This document shows, piece by piece, positions 51,863 to 60,168 of a stretch of DNA of 64,000 nucleotides. The first letter of the stretch is position 1, and every line of letters begins with the position of its first letter. Position numbers and translations under genes: made by a program. The DNA is from JAEZHK01 sp040768845 (lineage in GTDB: Bacteria > Bacillota > Clostridia > Christensenellales > Aristaeellaceae): positions 526,362-590,361 of the forward strand of contig JAXGME010000002.1 of the NCBI GenBank assembly GCA_040768845.1. Reading direction: 5' to 3'. The notes under the pieces are model-generated. The model searched no databases and was not told the origin of the DNA. It saw nothing but the letters and a program-made list of their open reading frames with translations.

Positions 51863-53113
51863 ATGGACAGGTCCTTTTACGTGGAAAACCGCCGCGCGCT
51901 GTACGCGCGCATCCCCGGCGACGCGCTCATCGTCGCCTTTGCGGGCGAGGCACCCCGGCGCACCGCCGACGCCTTCTACGGCTTTTTCGCCAACCGCAAC
52001 TTTGCCTACCTGACGGGCGCGGGGCTGCCCAACGCGCAGAAGTTCGTGTTCCTGGCCGAAAAGCGGGGCGAGGATGTGCGGGAAGCCCTCTTCATCCTGC
52101 CGCCGGACGCCCACCTGGAGCGCTGGAACGGCCGCCGCGTGAAGGCGGACGAAGCCCGGGCGCTGACGGGCATCGAGGAGATCGCCTGGGTGGAGGACTT
52201 CCCCGCCCGGTTCCACAAGCTGGCGATGGGCGGGGCGTTTGAAACCCTGTACCTCGACATCGACCGCCTGAAGACCGGCGACCCGGAATCGGACGCCGAC
52301 CGCTTCGCGGCCCTCGCCGCGCGGGAGTACCCGCACCTGGCGGTGAAGAACCTCCTGCCCCACCTAAGGGCGCTGCGCACCATCAAAAAGCCCTGCGAGA
52401 TCGACGCGATGGCAAAGGCCATGACCATCACCCGCGAGGGCATTCTGGACATGATGCGCGCCTGCCGCCCCGGCATGGCGGAATACGAGCTCAAGGCCGT
52501 CTACGACGCCGCGCTGACGCGAAACGGCGTGCTCACCCCAGCCTTCCCGCCCATCATCTCCTCCGGGGCCAACAACTTCTGCATCCACTACGATGCCTAC
52601 GCCGGGCGGGTGGCGGACGGCGACATGATCTTAAACGACGTGGGCGCCATCTGGGACAACGAGTGCAACGATGTGTCCCGCGGCTGGCCCGCGAACGGGA
52701 AGTTCACCCGGGAGCAGGCGCTTTTGTACACCTGCGCCTACAATACCTCCCAGTACATGTTCTCGATTCTGAAGCCCGGCATGCCCATGGCGGACGTGGA
52801 CCTGACCGCCCGGAAGTACAATTTTGAGCAGCTTCGGGCCATCGGCCTTCTGAAGGAGTACGAAGAAGTGGGCCGCTACATGTGGCACGGCGGCGCCCAC
52901 CACGTGGGCTTTGACGTCCACGACGTGGTGGACATGACCCGCCCCCTCACCCCCGGCATGGTGTTCTGCGTGGACATCGGCATCTACAACGAGGACTGGG
53001 GCATCGGCTTCCGCCTGGAGGACAACTGCCTCATCACGAAGGACGGGGCCGTCAACCTGTCCCGGTCCATCCCCCGCTCCATCGAGGACATCGAGGCCGC
53101 GATGGCCGGGTGA
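51863..53113 (+). CDS. M24-family Xaa-Pro aminopeptidase/prolidase-like protein
   Basis: 416 residues: N-terminal creatinase-like domain (to about 175) and C-terminal pita-bread domain. Metal ligands are Asp (NDVGAIWDN), Asp (CNDVSRGW), His (MWHGGAHHVGFDVHD) and Glu (FRLEDN), but the usual fourth ligand EPG reads DIG in VFCVDIGIY, an Asp replacing Glu. It probably cleaves X-Pro or X-Hyp bonds of imported peptides, feeding hydroxyproline to HypD. Starts after GAGGAGG, 11 bases past the P5C dehydrogenase. Activity with Asp at that ligand position is not certain. Confidence 0.82.
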   Translation: MDRSFYVENRRALYARIPGDALIVAFAGEAPRRTADAFYGFFANRNFAYLTGAGLPNAQKFVFLAEKRGEDVREALFILPPDAHLERWNGRRVKADEARALTGIEEIAWVEDFPARFHKLAMGGAFETLYLDIDRLKTGDPESDADRFAALAAREYPHLAVKNLLPHLRALRTIKKPCEIDAMAKAMTITREGILDMMRACRPGMAEYELKAVYDAALTRNGVLTPAFPPIISSGANNFCIHYDAYAGRVADGDMILNDVGAIWDNECNDVSRGWPANGKFTREQALLYTCAYNTSQYMFSILKPGMPMADVDLTARKYNFEQLRAIGLLKEYEEVGRYMWHGGAHHVGFDVHDVVDMTRPLTPGMVFCVDIGIYNEDWGIGFRLEDNCLITKDGAVNLSRSIPRSIEDIEAAMAG

Positions 53114-53130
53114 CGCGCCCGGGGTGCAAA

Positions 53131-53170
53131 AGCGCGCCCCGCCGCCAGCGGACGGGCGCGCGGCGGGTTT
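53131..53170. terminator. Hairpin between convergent M24 and NifX-like genes
   Basis: Arms GCGCGCCC (53132-53139) and GGGCGCGC (53154-53161), with AAAA before and TTTT after, able to stop transcription from both sides. Confidence 0.6.
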
Positions 53171-53175
53171 TGGCG

Positions 53176-53538
53176 CTACTGCCCGCAATGCCCCTCGTGT
53201 TCCATCTTGTGCTCATGGCAGACCGCGCCGGTGGACTTGAGCTCGCCCTTCAGGTACTTTTCCACCGACTGGCGCGCGTCGCCCGAGGCCCCCGACACCA
53301 CCTCGACGCCCCGCTCCTGAAAGATCGTGACCGCGCCGCCGCCCATGCCGCCGGCCACCACCACCGTCACGCCCATGTCCGCCAGAAAGTTGGGCAGAAA
53401 GCCCGGCTTGTGGCCCGGATTGGGCACGCTCTTTTCCGAAACGATGGCGCCGTCCCGCGCCTCGTAGAGATTGAAGTTCTCACAGTGTCCGAAGTGTTCG
53501 CAGACGGCCCTTCCGCTGCTGGGAACCGCGATCATCAT
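53176..53538 (-). CDS. NifX/NifB-family (dinitrogenase cofactor) domain protein
   Basis: 120 residues, ribonuclease-H-like fold of the NifX/NafY group: MIAVPSSGRAVCEHFGHCEN and VVVAGGMGGGAVTIFQERG. A short tail (CHEHKMEHEGHCGQ) rich in Cys and His may bind metal. No nitrogenase genes are near; in anaerobes this domain often travels with Mrp and DUF134 genes, as here, presumably for Fe-S or other metal cofactor handling. Third gene of that run, after Mrp. Confidence 0.85.
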   Translation of the reverse strand: MMIAVPSSGRAVCEHFGHCENFNLYEARDGAIVSEKSVPNPGHKPGFLPNFLADMGVTVVVAGGMGGGAVTIFQERGVEVVSGASGDARQSVEKYLKGELKSTGAVCHEHKMEHEGHCGQ

Positions 53539-53587
53539 ACGCTCTCCTCCTCATCTCACCATGTCCCGCCGCCCGCGGGGTCCCCGC

Positions 53588-54424
53588 TCAGGATGCGGGC
53601 AGCGCTTCCTCCAGGTGCTTCATGACGCCGTCCAGCCACGCCCCGTCGAACAGCTCGATGGCGCCCGCGTCGCAGGCGGCGGCCAGCTTCGGATCGATGG
53701 GCAGGCGCGCGACACAGCCGATGCCGTGCTCCGCCGCGATGGCGTCCGCCCGGCTCTCGCCAAAGGGCGTCATCTTCTTTCCGCAGTCCGGGCAGACCAT
53801 GTAGCTCATGTTCTCCACCAGCGCCAGCACCGGGATCTTCATCATGTCCGCCATCCGGACCGCCTTTTCGACGATCATGCCCACCAGCTCCTGGGGCGTG
53901 GCCACCACCACCACCCCGTCCACCGGCAGCGACTGGAACACCGTCAGCGGCACGTCGCCGGTGCCCGGCGGCATGTCCACAAACATGTAATCCACCTCGC
54001 CCCAGGCGACCTCCGTCCAGAACTGCTTCACCGTGCCCGCGATGATCGGCCCCCGCCACACCACCGGGTCGGCGTCGTTCTCCAGCAGAAGGTTCAGCGA
54101 CATCACCGAGATGCCCGTCCGGGTGCGGGCGGGCAGGATGCCCATCTCGTTGCCGACGGCCTTCTCCGTCAGCCCGAAGGCCCGGGGAATGGAAGGGCCG
54201 GTGATGTCCGCGTCCAGAATCGCGGTTTTGTATCCCGCCCGGCGCGCGAGCACCGCCAGAAGCTGCGCCACCAGGCTCTTACCCACGCCGCCCTTGCCGC
54301 TGACCACGGCGATGACCCGCTTCACATGGGAATATTCGTTGGCCTTTTCCCGAAAGTCAAATTCCTCCGTGCGTTCCTGGCAGCTCTCGCCGCAGGCGGC
54401 GCAGTCATGGGTGCACTCGCTCAT
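53588..54424 (-). CDS. mrp: Mrp/NBP35-family P-loop ATPase
   Basis: 278 residues. N-terminus with four cysteines (CTHDCAACGESC), deviant Walker A GKGGVGKS, VDMPPGTGD and the CxxC (MVCPDCGKK) that holds a bridging Fe-S cluster in Mrp dimers. Functions as an Fe-S cluster scaffold or carrier in the cytosol. Begins four bases inside the DUF134 gene. Confidence 0.92.
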   Translation of the reverse strand: MSECTHDCAACGESCQERTEEFDFREKANEYSHVKRVIAVVSGKGGVGKSLVAQLLAVLARRAGYKTAILDADITGPSIPRAFGLTEKAVGNEMGILPARTRTGISVMSLNLLLENDADPVVWRGPIIAGTVKQFWTEVAWGEVDYMFVDMPPGTGDVPLTVFQSLPVDGVVVVATPQELVGMIVEKAVRMADMMKIPVLALVENMSYMVCPDCGKKMTPFGESRADAIAAEHGIGCVARLPIDPKLAAACDAGAIELFDGAWLDGVMKHLEEALPAS

Positions 54425-54804
54425 TTCGTTCCCTCTCCGTCCTCCAGATTTCCGCGCCGCAGGCCGCAGCGGTGCCGCTGACAGCCGCCGCAGCGGCAGG
54501 TTTCCTCCAGTCCGTCGCAAAGCCGGTACTCGCCGCCCTCGATGCGCAGCACGTTGCCCCGAACCAGCGACTGGGCCAGCTTGTGCCGGGCATCGCTGTA
54601 GATGCGCTGCACCGTGGTGCGGGCGATGTCCATCTGGTCGGCGCACTCCTCCTGGGTAAAGCCCTCCAGGTCAATCAGCCGGATCGCCTCGTACTCGTCC
54701 ACGCTCAGCACCACCACGTCGCGCCCCGGCGGCGCGTTCAGCGGCCCGTACAGGCTCAGCTCCGGCAGACAGCAGACCCTGCGCCACTTCCTGGGCCTGG
54801 GCAT
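54421..54804 (-). CDS. DUF134 helix-turn-helix protein
   Basis: 127 residues: MPRPRKWRRVCCLPELSLYG at the start and a sigma-like helix-turn-helix (LSVDEYEAIRLIDLEGFTQE then ECADQMDIARTTVQRIYSDA). C-terminus has six cysteines (RLCDG, CRCGGCQRHRC), probably a metal or Fe-S sensing site. The promoter in front carries two CATATG-core palindromes, suggesting autoregulation. First gene of the Mrp/NifX transcript. Confidence 0.9.
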   Translation of the reverse strand: MPRPRKWRRVCCLPELSLYGPLNAPPGRDVVVLSVDEYEAIRLIDLEGFTQEECADQMDIARTTVQRIYSDARHKLAQSLVRGNVLRIEGGEYRLCDGLEETCRCGGCQRHRCGLRRGNLEDGEGTK

Positions 54805-54824
54805 ACCGATCGCCTCCCCTTTTC

Positions 54825-54836
54825 GGGCATATGCCC
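54825..54836 (-). promoter_or_regulatory. Palindromic operator candidate 1 (DUF134)
   Basis: Perfect 12-base palindrome GGGCATATGCCC, centred 39 bases from a related palindrome; lies just after the expected transcription start. Confidence 0.55.
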
Positions 54837-54848
54837 TATTCGGTTTTC

Positions 54849-54876
54849 ATTATAGCCTGAATTGGACATATGTCAA
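54849..54876 (-). promoter_or_regulatory. Promoter of the DUF134 operon
   Basis: Minus strand TTGACA (54871-54876) and TATAAT (54849-54854), both perfect, 16 bases apart. Confidence 0.85.
54865..54874 (-). promoter_or_regulatory. Palindromic operator candidate 2 (DUF134)
   Basis: GACATATGTC, overlapping the -35 box; shares the CATATG core with the palindrome at 54825-54836. Confidence 0.55.
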
Positions 54877-54918
54877 GTATTTAACGCATTTTTTGCGGTG
54901 GCCGGGCGCGCCGGGCAC

Positions 54919-54951
54919 AAAATACCGCCGCCAGTTCTTAGCCTGGCGGCG
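54919..54951 (-). terminator. Terminator of the 55-63 kb operon
   Basis: Perfect nine-base-pair stem CGCCGCCAG/CTGGCGGCG (54926-54934 with 54943-54951) followed on the minus strand by GTATTTTG. It lies 48 bases past the last stop codon. Confidence 0.75.
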
Positions 54952-54999
54952 ATATCCACCCCCTGCGTCCGCGCCGTCTGGCGGGCGGCGGCCCGAAGC

Positions 55000-56001
55000 T
55001 CACGCGGGCGTCATGCTCAGATACTTCTCTTTGGAGATCGCGCCGCGGGGCGGCACCCCATCCAGCACGCGCCCAATGTCCTCCAGCACCAGATCGGCCA
55101 TCGCCCGCCGATAGTAGACGGATGTGCCGGCGCTGTGGGGCGTGACGATCGCGCCCGGCATGTTCCTCAGCGGATGATTCTCCGGCAGCGGCTCCTCCTC
55201 AAAGACGTCCAGCACCGCGTACAGCCCGCCCCGCTCCAGCCGGCGAATGAGCGCCGCCTCGTCAATGAGCGCCCCCCGCGACGTGTTGACGAGCAGGCCG
55301 CCGTCCGGGATCATGCCGAGCTCCCGCTCGCCCAGCATATGGCGCGTCCCGTCCGTCAGCGTCTTGTGCAGGGAAACCACGTCCGAACGCAGCGCCTCCT
55401 CCATCGAACAGCGCGAAACGCCCATCCGCCGCGCCTGCGCCTCGGACAGGTGTCCGGAACTGACCCTGATTGTCACGTCAAACCGGCGCAAAAGCGGGAT
55501 CAGCGCCTCCGCGATGGCGCCGTACCCGATCAGGCCGATCGTCGCACCGTTGAGCCCGGGCACCACGTCGTTGTTGGACTGCCAGAGGCCGTCCCGCACG
55601 CGCCTGATCGAATCCAGAATCCGCCAGCGCGCCATGAGAATGGTCATCAGGCAGTACTCCGCCACGGAGGGCGCGAGCGCGAGGTTGGCGTTGGTCAGCG
55701 TGATTCCCCGATCGAAAAAGGATTCCTCCACCAGCCAACGAACCGTCCCGGCGCAGTGGGCAATCATCCGGAGGCGCGGCGCGGCGTCCAGCACCGCCCC
55801 GGTCACCTTGGGCGTGCCCCATCCCGTAATCAGAATGTCCTTGTCGGCCATCCGCTCCGCCAATTCGCCGCCGGCAAACTCACGGCCTGTGTCGTTCCAC
55901 TCCACCCGGGCAATCCTCTCCAGCCGCGTCTGCCACTGTGCCGAAAACATGTGGCGCTTCAGCGGGCCGTCCGGTATGGCAAACAATACGTTCGGCGCCA
56001 T
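55000..56001 (-). CDS. D-isomer-specific 2-hydroxyacid dehydrogenase
   Basis: 333 residues. NAD-binding GLIGYGAIAEALI (Gly-rich loop), catalytic Arg in NTSRGALIDE, Glu in DVFEEEPLPE, His in TPHSAGTS. N-terminal substrate domain is of the phosphoglycerate/hydroxypyruvate reductase group. Would reduce or oxidise a 2-keto/2-hydroxy acid, perhaps one made by the DapA-family enzyme just before it. Last gene of the operon. Confidence 0.88.
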   Translation of the reverse strand: MAPNVLFAIPDGPLKRHMFSAQWQTRLERIARVEWNDTGREFAGGELAERMADKDILITGWGTPKVTGAVLDAAPRLRMIAHCAGTVRWLVEESFFDRGITLTNANLALAPSVAEYCLMTILMARWRILDSIRRVRDGLWQSNNDVVPGLNGATIGLIGYGAIAEALIPLLRRFDVTIRVSSGHLSEAQARRMGVSRCSMEEALRSDVVSLHKTLTDGTRHMLGERELGMIPDGGLLVNTSRGALIDEAALIRRLERGGLYAVLDVFEEEPLPENHPLRNMPGAIVTPHSAGTSVYYRRAMADLVLEDIGRVLDGVPPRGAISKEKYLSMTPA

Positions 56002-56021
56002 TTTCTCCCTCTTTTCCGCCC

Positions 56022-56933
56022 TTACGCCTGTTCTGCTTCCAGAATTCTGTCAATCTCCCTCTCCTGGGCCGGGGTCAGCGGCGCCAGCGGGAGCGACAGC
56101 CCACCCTCTCCAAAGCCGTACCTGCGCGCCAGGTATTTCATGGAGGCCATCCAGTGCCCGCCGACGCTGAGGCTATTGCGAATCCTGCAAATCCTCTCCT
56201 GAAGCGCGGCCGCCTCCGCCAGCTTTCCGAGCCGGGCGCTCTCGCAGCAGTCGATGAACAGCTTCGGGAAATAATTCGCGAGCCCCGGCACGCAGCCCTG
56301 GGCCCCGAAGGCCATGCTGACGGCGCAGATCTCTTCCGCGCCATTGAAAAAGCTGATGTGGGTATCGCGCAAAAGATAGATGTTGCGCTGAATCTGTGCA
56401 AAGTCCGCGCAGCTGTCCTTGTAGAGCACGAGGTTGTCAAACAGGTTCAGCCTGGCCGCCGTTTCGGGCAGGATGTTGACGTGGGTCGTCACGGGAATAT
56501 TGTATGCGGCGATCCAATGCTCTGTCGCGCGGGATACGGCCTCGTAATGCCGCAGTATCTCGTCCTGACAGGAATTTTGCAGATAGAACGCGGGGGTGGC
56601 GACAAAGATTTTCGCGCCCAGCTGCTCCAGCTCCTTGATCCGCTCCACCACGCGCACCGTGCTGGCCTCAATGACGCCGCAGAGCACCGGGACGCGTCCG
56701 GACGCCCGCTCGGCGCACCGCTCGTACAGCCTTTTCTGGTCCGGAGCCGCGAGATAGCAGGCTTCGCCGGAGGTCCCGCCCACAAAAATCCCCGTTACGC
56801 CCTGTTCAATGAGAAAATCAATCAACCTGTCCAGCGCTTCCACGTCCAGCGCCCGCTTTGCGGTCAGCGGCGTAATGATGGGCGGTATGACCCCCGAAAA
56901 CAGCTTTTCCGATCCTTTTGCACTTTTGGCCAT
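56022..56933 (-). CDS. DapA-family lyase
   Basis: 303 residues. GGTSGE carboxylate loop, YNIP catalytic tyrosine and LYKDSCAD with the Schiff-base lysine. YNIP is usual for N-acetylneuraminate lyase and related sugar-acid aldolases, but the KDS motif is seen in several other groups, so the substrate is open. It sits between an FAD oxidoreductase and a hydroxyacid dehydrogenase. Distinct from the DapA-family protein at 18 kb. Confidence 0.85.
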   Translation of the reverse strand: MAKSAKGSEKLFSGVIPPIITPLTAKRALDVEALDRLIDFLIEQGVTGIFVGGTSGEACYLAAPDQKRLYERCAERASGRVPVLCGVIEASTVRVVERIKELEQLGAKIFVATPAFYLQNSCQDEILRHYEAVSRATEHWIAAYNIPVTTHVNILPETAARLNLFDNLVLYKDSCADFAQIQRNIYLLRDTHISFFNGAEEICAVSMAFGAQGCVPGLANYFPKLFIDCCESARLGKLAEAAALQERICRIRNSLSVGGHWMASMKYLARRYGFGEGGLSLPLAPLTPAQEREIDRILEAEQA

Positions 56934-56969
56934 GTGTATTCATCCTCTTCCATGATTTACATACCGGCG

Positions 56970-58325
56970 TCAGTCCAGCCTGACGCCCGCCCGAACAAGC
57001 GCATCCTGAAGACGGGCGGCGCTCAGCCGCCTGGGCGCCGTCCTGCTCTTGGCGCAAAGCGCGGCGGCGGCGCCGGCCGCCTCGCCGATGGCCGAGCACA
57101 CGGGCATAATCCTGAACGAAGCCATCGCGGCCTGCTCCGCGGAGATCATTCGCCCCGCCGCCAGAAGGCCGTCCACCCCTTTGGGCACCAGCGCGCGGTA
57201 GGGAATATAATACGGGCCTTCGATGAAGCTGAACGACCACCGCATGCCGCTGCCGGAATGGACGTCCGTGTGGCCCCATTTGGTGCGCACCACCGTGTCG
57301 TCAAAGCGCGTGCCCGACTGAATGTCCTCCAGCACCATCCGGTATTCGCCGTGGATGTGCCGGGATTCCCGCACGCCCACCTGCGCGCCGCTGGACATGA
57401 TGAAGGCCTCCGCGCAGCCGGGAACGTACTTTTTGATAAACGCGAACAGGTTCATCAGGTAGCCGCGCTCCACGATCTCCAATTCCGTAAGGTCCGCCGG
57501 ATCCACCGGGTTCTTGCCCGGCAGGCGGATGGCGTTTACGTGGAACGCGCCTTTGGTGGGCAGCGGGCACATGCCAAGGCCGGATTCCGGAAGCTCGAGG
57601 GCCAGGTCGCCCCGTGCGCGCGCCTCGGCAATCAGCGCGTAAAAGCCCTGGACAATGGCCGTCGCCCGCGGGTCCCGAATGTACTTGCCGAGGCGGGGGT
57701 GGTTGCCCAGTTCGTCCGGGTTTTCCTCCAGGTATCTGAACAGCTTTTCGGTGTCCACCCCGCCCAGGTTGAAACACAGCGTGGACCCCATGCAGTTTCC
57801 CTGACCGTCGCCCAGTTCAAAGGGCACGCCCGCCACCGCGCACAGGTCTCCGTCGCCGGTGGCGTCCACGAACACATCCGCCCGGAGGCGCATGCGCCCG
57901 CCCTTTCCCGCGATTTCAACGGACTCGAGCGTTCCGTCCCGGACGGACGCGCCGGCGGCAAAGGCGTGCAGCAGGATGTCCGCGCCGGCGCTTTTCAAAA
58001 GCTCAGGCGCCATTTGCTTGTAGATTTCGGCATCCAGGCCGCACCCGCCCTGCCAGTAGCAAAACGGCATTTCCACGCCGGTCATGTCATATTCCACGAC
58101 GCCGCCGCGCTTTTTCATCTCCAGGTACAGTTCCAGTGGAATTCCGGTGGCCTCCATCTGCCGGATGGGGTCATAATGCGCGACGAGGCCGGCCGTGAGC
58201 ATACCCCCGAGGAAGCCGTAGCGCTCCACCAGCAGCGTACTCGCGCCGTTTCGCGCGGCGGAGAGCGCGGCGGCGATGCCGGCGGGGCCGCCGCCGGCGA
58301 CGATGACATCATAGCGTTCCTTCAT
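56970..58325 (-). CDS. FAD-dependent oxidoreductase (FAD_oxidored type)
   Basis: 451 residues. GGGPAGIAAALSAARNGAST at the N-terminus, then FVDATGDGDLCAVAGVPFEL and LLAAGRMISAEQAAMASFRI, features of the FAD-dependent family that often sits in glycan operons. No signal peptide. ATG 58325 is followed five bases from the upstream Gfo/Idh stop. It may oxidise a sugar or polyol derivative; the family's substrates are mostly unknown. Confidence 0.85.
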   Translation of the reverse strand: MKERYDVIVAGGGPAGIAAALSAARNGASTLLVERYGFLGGMLTAGLVAHYDPIRQMEATGIPLELYLEMKKRGGVVEYDMTGVEMPFCYWQGGCGLDAEIYKQMAPELLKSAGADILLHAFAAGASVRDGTLESVEIAGKGGRMRLRADVFVDATGDGDLCAVAGVPFELGDGQGNCMGSTLCFNLGGVDTEKLFRYLEENPDELGNHPRLGKYIRDPRATAIVQGFYALIAEARARGDLALELPESGLGMCPLPTKGAFHVNAIRLPGKNPVDPADLTELEIVERGYLMNLFAFIKKYVPGCAEAFIMSSGAQVGVRESRHIHGEYRMVLEDIQSGTRFDDTVVRTKWGHTDVHSGSGMRWSFSFIEGPYYIPYRALVPKGVDGLLAAGRMISAEQAAMASFRIMPVCSAIGEAAGAAAALCAKSRTAPRRLSAARLQDALVRAGVRLD

Positions 58326-58329
58326 GGCC

Positions 58330-59292
58330 CTACATCCCTTCCACGCGCTCAAACGCGCCCGTCTTTTCCGATGCCTTGACCGCCGCCAGCACGCGCTGGG
58401 AGCGAAGCGCGTCCCCGAGCGTCGCGCCGCCGGAGGGCGCGCCCCTGGCGGCGGCCAGAAAATCCCGGATCTCTTCTTCAAAAGCGTTGACATCGTCCGG
58501 CCGGAAAAGCTCCACCCGGTCCGGGGAAAAGACCTCGACGGCGCTGTTGCGCTTGCCGCACACATACCCCTTTTCCCCGATGAACTGGAACACAAAATCA
58601 TGCTTTCCGCGAACCGGCGGGTACCCGGACATGTATCCGCCCGCGATGAGGGCCTGCCGGCCGTCCCCGAAGCGCAGCTCGATCCGCGCCTGATCCTCGC
58701 CGGCCTTGCCGAGGCGGTACTCGCCGCGCATCAGCGCTTCGACCGGGGTTTCCTCAAACATCCAGCAGCTGATGTCCATCGCGTGTACGAGCAGCTCGGT
58801 GGCCACGCCGATATCCATGTACCAGGCCGGCTCGGACAGCGGCTGAAAATGGCTGATCAGCACATACCGCAGCGCGCCGATTTCCCCGGATTGCACAATC
58901 TTCCGCGCGGCGGCGTAAACGCCCTCGTAGCGCATTTTGAACCCCAGCCGGAACGGAATGCCCGCGTCCTCCACCGCGGCACAGGCCGCCCGCGCCTGCG
59001 CCAAATCCGCCGCAAAGGGTTTTTCGCACAGCGTGGCCACGCGGCGCGACGCGAGAACACGGATGGCCTCCAGATGGTTAAACGCGGGCGTGCAGACGTT
59101 CACCACATCGGGACGTTCCCTGTCCAGCATTTCCGCGAGGTCCGAATAGGCGTTGCCCCCCACGGTCTTCGCCAGCTTTTCGGCGCGGGCCCCGTCCTGA
59201 TCACAAACCCCCGCGACGCGGACGCCCAGTCTGGCGTATACGCCCGCGTGGGCGGACCCCATGGCACCGCACCCCAGTATGGCCGCATTCAT
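58330..59292 (-). CDS. Gfo/Idh/MocA-family oxidoreductase
   Basis: 320 residues. Rossmann GCGAMGSAHAGVYARLGV, CEKPFAADLAQA with catalytic Lys, and the substrate domain with DIGVATELLVHAMDISCW (Asp and His). Acts on a sugar or inositol using NAD(P). Follows the ABC permeases; partner of the FAD protein. Confidence 0.9.
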   Translation of the reverse strand: MNAAILGCGAMGSAHAGVYARLGVRVAGVCDQDGARAEKLAKTVGGNAYSDLAEMLDRERPDVVNVCTPAFNHLEAIRVLASRRVATLCEKPFAADLAQARAACAAVEDAGIPFRLGFKMRYEGVYAAARKIVQSGEIGALRYVLISHFQPLSEPAWYMDIGVATELLVHAMDISCWMFEETPVEALMRGEYRLGKAGEDQARIELRFGDGRQALIAGGYMSGYPPVRGKHDFVFQFIGEKGYVCGKRNSAVEVFSPDRVELFRPDDVNAFEEEIRDFLAAARGAPSGGATLGDALRSQRVLAAVKASEKTGAFERVEGM

Positions 59293-59319
59293 CGTAACTT
59301 CCTCCGTTTTTTGAGCCGG

Positions 59320-60165
59320 TCATCCCTTGACGGCGCCCGCCGTCAACCCGGCCACAATGTATTTGGACAGACAGGTGAAAAATATCAGCGAGGGGATCAC
59401 CAGCATGGCGGACCATGCCAGCACCACGCCCCATTCCATCATCTCGCCGCCCTTCACGGCCTGAAGCGAGACCGTCAGCGTCTTTGTGGCGTTGGAATTT
59501 GCCAGCACAAACGCGTACAGGAATTCATTCCAGGAGTTGATGAAGGTGAAAGTCGCCGCCGTAACGATGGACGGCGCCGTCAGCGGCAGGATGATCTGCA
59601 CGAACGTCCTCAGATTGTTTGCGCCGTCAACCCGCGAAGCCTCCTCGATATCGCGCGGAATCGTCTTGAAATAGCTCAGGAGCATCCACGCGGAGAACGG
59701 AAATGAAAAGGTGATGTGGGTAATGATCAGCCCCAGATGCGTATTGGCGAGGTTCAGGCCGCAGATGATCTGAAACAGCGGGATGACCAGGATGATCGGC
59801 GGGAACATGTAGGCGATCAGGATCATCCGGGAAAACAGGTTTTTCCCGCGGAGGTTCGGCCTGGACAGGCTGTAGGCGGTCATGCAGCCGACCACCACGC
59901 TGATGACCGTGGTCCCCAGCGCCACGATGAGGCTGTTGAGAAGGCTCCGGCCAAAGTTTGAATAGTTCAGCACCTTTGCGAACCACTCCAGGGTATACGT
60001 CCTGGGCAGCAGCATCGGCGGCCGCGTGAACAGCTCGGCGTAGGGCCTGAGGGCGGAGGAGATCATCCAGAAAAAGGGGAAGACAGCGACCGCGAGCATC
60101 CCCAGCAGGATGGCATACGCGCCGGCCCTGGCGATCCCTTCCGCCCGGTTGAAGGACTTTCCCAT
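59320..60165 (-). CDS. Carbohydrate ABC importer permease (MalG family)
   Basis: 281 residues, six membrane helices, EAA loop EEASRVDGANNLRTFVQIIL with P and G in place. Four bases after the other permease. Belongs to the CUT1 class; the ATPase is not in the operon, so a shared MsmK-like ATPase elsewhere is expected. Confidence 0.92.
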   Translation of the reverse strand: MGKSFNRAEGIARAGAYAILLGMLAVAVFPFFWMISSALRPYAELFTRPPMLLPRTYTLEWFAKVLNYSNFGRSLLNSLIVALGTTVISVVVGCMTAYSLSRPNLRGKNLFSRMILIAYMFPPIILVIPLFQIICGLNLANTHLGLIITHITFSFPFSAWMLLSYFKTIPRDIEEASRVDGANNLRTFVQIILPLTAPSIVTAATFTFINSWNEFLYAFVLANSNATKTLTVSLQAVKGGEMMEWGVVLAWSAMLVIPSLIFFTCLSKYIVAGLTAGAVKG

Positions 60166-60168
60166 GCG

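Noticed and set aside
53176..53538. Nitrogen fixation gene
   Set aside because: Only the NifX-like domain is present; no nif structural genes, and the Mrp/DUF134 context is common in non-fixing anaerobes.
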